The translations under genes and the position numbers were made by a program. From Dipteronia dyeriana (taxonomy: Eukaryota > Streptophyta > Magnoliopsida > Sapindales > Sapindaceae): a DNA stretch of 64,000 nt. Of this stretch, positions 59,223 through 64,000 are shown piece by piece. The stretch spans positions 69,637,192 to 69,701,191 of the forward strand of contig CM065300.1 in NCBI GenBank assembly GCA_032871835.1, read 5' to 3'. Numbering within the stretch: position 1 is the first letter of the stretch; each line of letters opens with the position of its first letter. The notes under the pieces were generated by a model that searched no databases, was not told where the DNA came from, and was given only the letters and a program-made list of their open reading frames with translations.

Positions 59223-59760
59223 AATATTATTAACAGAGTAATCTTGAAACAAAGGCAAGTTGATTTGCACTTGTATTTCGTACTCGGTTGCTATCCATAC
59301 GTTGCATCGAGGCACGCCATGATTATACGTTTGGATCCTTAAGCATGTCATTGAGGACGTCTCCTAGTTTTGTCTGAGCAAAGGTTTGTCGAATCGTTAA
59401 GCTCCGGATTGCTTAACACAGGTGCGTAACTCACTGGTATTTACCCGACGGCACCCCGAGCCGTTTTCCAGTTGTTGGTGCAATGGGTTTTCCTTCTTGC
59501 TCGGCGGCATGCTCTTTTGAGCTTCTCCTCCCATTCGAGGTTTTTGCCAAATTAATGTCCCCGAGCATTTTATCTTTTGTCAATTCTTTATCCATATGTT
59601 CTTATTACCATATGCTCATATTTCTAGGAATCCCGTGTCGGGTTTTTATTTATAATTATGCAAAACTAACAAAATATGGAAAAAATCTAAAAAGGATTTC
59701 TAAGAATAAGTTACTAAAAAACATCCTGACTAAAGAAATAAAGCCTAAAATTAGGGGATT

Positions 59761-60760
59761 TCAAGGATAAAAAATCTTTAGGTATTGGGTGTGGCATGGT
59801 CGGGGTAAAACCCCTCCATCTGGTCGGGAAATCCAATATGCTTTATGCTCGGCCATTCCTTCAATTTTGTATAGGCCTTCCCATTTGTGAGCCAACGAGT
59901 CCGTGGCTTTATCTTTTATGTTCAACAATACTCTTCTGAGCATCAAGTCTCCCATTCGAAACTTCCTAACCCTAACATGAGAATTGTAGTGCCTTGCCTC
60001 TCTTTACTGATATGCCGCATTTCGCACTGATTCTCCATTTTTTCTTCTGACTCATCCAGGTCTTGTAACAACATATCAATATTATGATCTTTATCATATA
60101 ACCTGACTCTAGGCGACATATATGATGTTTCTGTTGGGATGACGGCCACTGTTCCAAATCCCAAAGAAAACGGTGTTTCTCTTGTAGAAGTCCTTACCGT
60201 TGTCCGATAAGCCCATAATACTTCAAGAAGTTTTTCAATCCAACAGCCCTTTTTGGCATCCAGCTTCGCTTTAAATGTGTGCTTGATGACTTTGTTCACT
60301 GCTTCGGCTTATCCATTTGTTTAGGGTGGGCAGGTGTAGCATAATAATTTTAAGTGTGGTACTCCCTACACAATTGCCTACATTTTTATTATCGAATTGG
60401 GTGCCGTTATCAGTGATAATAGTATTCGGGACTCCAAACCTGTAGAGTATATTCTTCTTCATAAAGTTTATGATGCTTGCTTCCGTGATGTGCACTAATG
60501 CTTTAGCTTCCACCCACTTAGTGAAATAATAAACAACCACGTTTGCATGTTTTGCTCCACCCATGTTCCTACTGGCATTGGACCAATTAAGTCCAAGCCC
60601 CACATGGCGAACGGCCATGGGGATGTGAGACTTCTGAGGTGTTCAGGGGGGTTTCCAAATGTCATTGGAGATCCTTTGGCAAGCGTTGCAACTTTCTGAA
60701 CATCGTTGTGCATTAGAGAACAGAGAAGGCCAGTAAAAACCTTGTCTGAGTACCTTGTAT
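59761..60760 (-). pseudogene. Gypsy-2 integrase
   Basis: GLDLIGPMPVG (first D), YYFTKWVEAKAL and TIITDNGTQFDN (second D) are readable. NG-stop-AEAVNKVIKHTF follows (E kept; TAA where the family has CAA), then LEVLWAYRTTVRTSTRETPF. The C-terminus reads AHKWEGLYKIEGM and ends near 59761. One frameshift lies near 60290-60320. Confidence 0.88.
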
Positions 60761-62080
60761 GCTAAGGTTTTGCCTCCTATATGGTTTCCACACACGCCAC
60801 TATGGTTTTACTTTAATATCCAGTATGCGTCTTCCTCTGATACGCACCTTTGGAGTGTTCAGGAAAATCCTTTTCTGTATAATTCTCCTCCAATTATAGT
60901 ATACCTAGTTGACCTGTATCTGATGTGTTTTGCCTCTAAGGGGTCTTCCGGTAGTACATCCTCTTCCAAGTACCTTTTTAGCTGAGTCATCCAACCGTCT
61001 GGCGGTGTTCAGATTTTTAAAACTTCAAGTTCTTTCGGCTTAGCTATACTTGGCCTAAGATGATGTGCGACTGGGATATTCTTTGGTCTGATTATGGTTG
61101 TTGCAGATGCTAGCTCGGACAAAGCATCTGTTTTTCATTTTCTTCCCGAGGGATCTAGACAATCCTATATTCTTTGAACCGTTGGAGGAGTTGTTTAGCT
61201 ATGCCTAATTAAGCCATCATACTTTCAGCCCTGGCCTGATATTCATCTGGGATTAGGTTGAAAACTACCTGTGAGTCACTGAATATCTCGACCTCATCTG
61301 CTTCAAGTGCGATGCAAACTCTAAGCCCTACCAGCAGTGCCTCGTATTTTGAAGTTTAATCTCATGGCAAATTCGACGTCATCTTCTTATAGAGTGCATA
61401 CCACGATCCCTGCCCTGCCGCCATGAGTGTTCGAGGAGCCGTCAACATATAATTTCCATGAGAAGCTTCTACCCAACATTCTTTTTGCCTCTAGATCGGG
61501 CTCTGTGAACTTTGCTACAAAATCTGCCCATGTTTGGCCCTTGAGTGATGTCCTGGGCTCATATTTAATATCGAATTCACTCAGCTCGATTGTCCATTTA
61601 GTTAATCTCTCTAAAATCTTAGGTTTCTACAGAATTTACTTAAGCGGCCTGTCGGTTAATACCTTGATTGCATGTGCCTGAAAATACGGCCTCAACTTCC
61701 TTGTTGCCCAAACTAATGCTAAAGCCATCTTTTCTGCCTGAGAATATTTGGTTTCAGTCGGAAGAAGAGCCTTGCTGGTATAGTATACTGGCCTTTGTGT
61801 TCCAACCTCTGTTCTGATTAGGACCGAACTTACGGCTAATTCTATAAGGGACAAGTATAGATAAAGTATTTCTCATTCCTTTGGTTTCGAGAGGATGGGT
61901 GTTTGTCCTAAGTATTTTTTTATCTTCTGAAATCTCTGTTCACATTTTGCATTCCATTCGAATCTTTTTGATTATTTTGAAAAATGGTGTGCATCTGTCT
62001 GTGACTTTCGAAATGAATCTATCGAGGGAAGCTAGGCATCTCGTTAGGCATTGCACCTCCTTTAAGTTTCTTGGAGAAAT
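60761..62080 (-). pseudogene. Gypsy-2 RNase H and end of RT
   Basis: 61636-61854 shows RPVYYTSKALLPTETKYSQ then AEKMALALVWATRKL, the Gypsy RNase H. A second, more decayed RNase H-like part with AEYQARAESMMA-like residues lies at about 61190-61640. The RT end (CLASLDRFISK, 61980-62060) is cut by the SIRE-3 LTR at 62081. Confidence 0.82.
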
Positions 62081-63589
62081 TGAAATTCCCTAGAAAGTGT
62101 ATGTCTATAACCTAGAGAAGGGGTGAATAGGTTTTAATTCGATAGATTACCAATTTTGCGAATTAATCAATATTAACAATTCTACCCCATTCTACTAAAT
62201 GTTCAAATAAAAGACAACAAACATAAAACAATAACAAACACGCAATATATACGTGGAAACCTTCCAAATGGGAAAAACCACGGGCTGTTCAGAGCGCCAC
62301 TCTTGATCCTCAAAATCAACTATTGAGTAAAAGTTTACAACCTAGGTTGACCTCCCGTCTAACCCTCCAGTTACTAACACTTTCACTCTACCCAACGGGC
62401 CTTAATAGTGATTTTGGATCACAAACCTTATGCACTAATCACATAGCCACAAGCTTAACCAACAATGAAGAGATAATGGCAACCTAAATGAATATGCAAG
62501 AATATTCTATATGCAAAAATGCTAGGTCAAGACATTCATGCTTATCTAGGATTAATAATGACAATTAAAACATATCCTAGATATCAATGTTCTAAATGCA
62601 AAGGCAAAAAGAATTAGCCAGAAGAGTAAAACCGTCTAAAATTCTAGCTATCACAAATTAATGCATCTCAACCAAAAAATCAATACACAAGCATGTCATA
62701 AAAGCAATTAAACATACAAGCAACCAATCAATATGTAATAAAGGCTAAAACCCAAGGTATACATGTCTTAGTAATGAAACCATAAAGTTTAGAGCATGTA
62801 GAGAATACCTAGTTATGAACACACAAGAAACCCATGCTTGAAAGATGCTTGATGATTTGGATTTTAAGGATGGTTGAGTAAAAATGACTTTTTGGAGATT
62901 CTCTCACTAAAGAACCTTATCTCTCTCTCAAAAATAGGTTAGGAAGCTCTGAAAACTAGTTAGGAAGAAGATGGTATATTTATATGAAGCCTAAAGTGAA
63001 ACTGTGTCATTTTGGCGAAAGGCAACCAAAACCCGTCAAGACCGCTGGTTGTACCGCTGTCTAGGTAAGTGTCTAGACAGCGGCACAGATAGAGGTGTAT
63101 CGCCTAGACAATGCCGCTCAGTAGGCCGTTGTACATGCAGTGTGCACAGACCACAGTCTGGATAGCATGCAATGACTATGAAACTCTGCTTGGGAATGCA
63201 ACAAGCACAGACCACGGTAGCCACAGCATGCATCCTCTGGTAAACACTGTTGTGCAGGCCGCGGTGGGGGCATTGCACAGAGAGCGGTCTAGACCGCGAA
63301 ATAGAGGAAAAAATCCTCTTTTAAAAGGCACAAATATACATTCAACACTCAAATAAAAAAGAGACACATAAGGCACACAAAATGGCAAATAAGCATGCAA
63401 GCAAGATAATCAAAAGAAAAATGCATGAGTTTGTGTGTGCACTAATACCTCTTCAATGAAAGTTAAGTAGGTGATTTTACCTTTGATGCTTGAGCTTGGT
63501 TGAACATAAAGCCCTAAACTACCCTTACATATAGATCCCCAAATGTGGTTGTCAACGAAATAAGTCAATCAAATACCGAGGAACTTACA
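62081..63589 (-). repeat. 3' LTR of SIRE-3, element runs off the right edge
   Basis: TGAAATTCCC...GGAACTTACA on the plus strand. The minus-strand TATA-like element is near 62975-62985. It is the closest match in the window to the solo LTR at 15117-16608 (reverse). The left flank GAAAT (62076-62080) is the candidate TSD; the partner lies outside the window. Confidence 0.9.
63035..63300. repeat. GC-rich U3 cassette, SIRE-3 LTR
   Basis: It has the same 14-base palindrome GCGGTCTAGACCGC (63284-63297) as the solo LTR, with related CAGACCACGG and GGCCGCGGTG words. It lies upstream of the TATA-like element on the minus strand. Confidence 0.8.
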
Positions 63590-63606
63590 ATCTCCCCCTT
63601 TGGCTA
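63590..63606 (-). promoter_or_regulatory. Polypurine tract of SIRE-3
   Basis: The minus strand reads TAGCCAAAGGGGGAGAT next to the LTR, the same as SIRE-1. It shows that this LTR is a 3' LTR. Confidence 0.85.
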
Positions 63607-64000
63607 TTTCGTGACAAAACCACTCACTCACAAAGTATCCTCACAACAGACAACAAGAAACAATAAGAGGTCAACAAAAAAACATTCTATATTAAGAGAT
63701 ACCTAAAGCTAAATCTTCAAATCTTTCATCTCTTGTAGAATGATCATCCCTACAAAACAAAGAACTACACTTTCCAAGACAAGTGTATGAGAGGGACCAA
63801 GATAAATAAAAACAAACGCAATTTGCATGAATTAGAAACAAGTAACATGCAATCAACAATGCACATAGCAAACGCTCCCCCTAAATAGATCCACTCCCTC
63901 TCAAAAGGTCAATCTCCCCTTAAATCATGCCAATATCAACTCCCCCTAAATCCAATACTACTCCCCCTTTTTGTCACAAGATAGGCAAAGGAGTATTCCC
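63607..64000 (-). other. SIRE-3 post-pol region, incomplete
   Basis: No gene. CTCCCC blocks cluster at about 63877-63968, as in SIRE-1 and SIRE-2. The element continues beyond the window. Confidence 0.7.

Larger units (their letters stand above)
58440..62080 (-). mobile_element. Gypsy-2: Tat-type fragment
   Basis: The minus-strand pol runs from RNase H/RT at the right (cut at 62080 by SIRE-3) to the integrase end at about 59761. A repeat spacer follows, then the C-terminal part of a plus-strand ORF (58514-58951). This is the same plan as Tat-1. No LTR of this element is in the window. Confidence 0.8.

Overview
This window is plant nuclear DNA, almost certainly from a flowering plant. It is an intergenic stack of nested retrotransposons with no intact host gene. 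The signs are SIRE/Maximus-type Copia elements, Ty3/Gypsy elements of the Tat type, plant initiator-Met primer sites, a hAT and a Harbinger-like DNA transposon, and a captured piece of an intron-containing nuclear gene (splicing factor SF3B2). The species cannot be read from the sequence. Every coding region is decayed, so I annotate them as pseudogenes. Element names (SIRE-1, Tat-1 and so on) are mine.

Layout. 1-2376 is LTR-like, non-coding sequence ending in a Gypsy-type primer site. 2377-3676 is one LTR of an element (Gypsy-L) that runs off the left edge. 3677-3694 is an 18-base scrap of a Copia reverse transcriptase gene. 3695-53576 is one minus-strand Tat element (Tat-1). Its two LTRs are 48 kb apart because other elements landed inside it: SIRE-1 (5274-14869), a solo LTR (15117-16608), a hAT element carrying SF3B2 exons (17287-20143), and SIRE-2 (27922-51135). 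SIRE-2 itself contains a Harbinger-like element (30104-31555), a complete plus-strand Copia (Copia-3, 32909-42872) and a Copia-3-family solo LTR (46507-48796). Without its passengers Tat-1 is about 12.7 kb and SIRE-2 about 9.5 kb, close to SIRE-1's 9.6 kb.

53577-about 58300 is the rest of the Copia (Copia-4, minus) into which Tat-1 inserted. About 58440-62080 is a second Tat-type Gypsy fragment (Gypsy-2, minus). 62081-64000 is the 3' LTR and 3' end of a third SIRE element (SIRE-3), cut by the window edge.

Most boundaries rest on TG...CA ends plus 4-8 base target-site duplications (TSDs), so a relative order of events can be read. Copia-4 (and Gypsy-2) came first, then Tat-1 and Gypsy-L, then SIRE-1, SIRE-2, the first solo LTR and the hAT, then Copia-3, the second solo LTR and the Harbinger-like element.

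The most interesting signals are: (i) the hAT element with two SF3B2 exons and their splice-site context; (ii) unrelated GC-rich hairpin cassettes at the same U3 position, just upstream of the TATA box, in different SIRE LTR groups; (iii) a long sense-strand ORF opposite to and convergent with Tat-1 pol, with a tandem-repeat spacer between them that recurs in Gypsy-2; (iv) recurrent CAA-to-TAA stops, shown by comparing SIRE-1 with SIRE-2.
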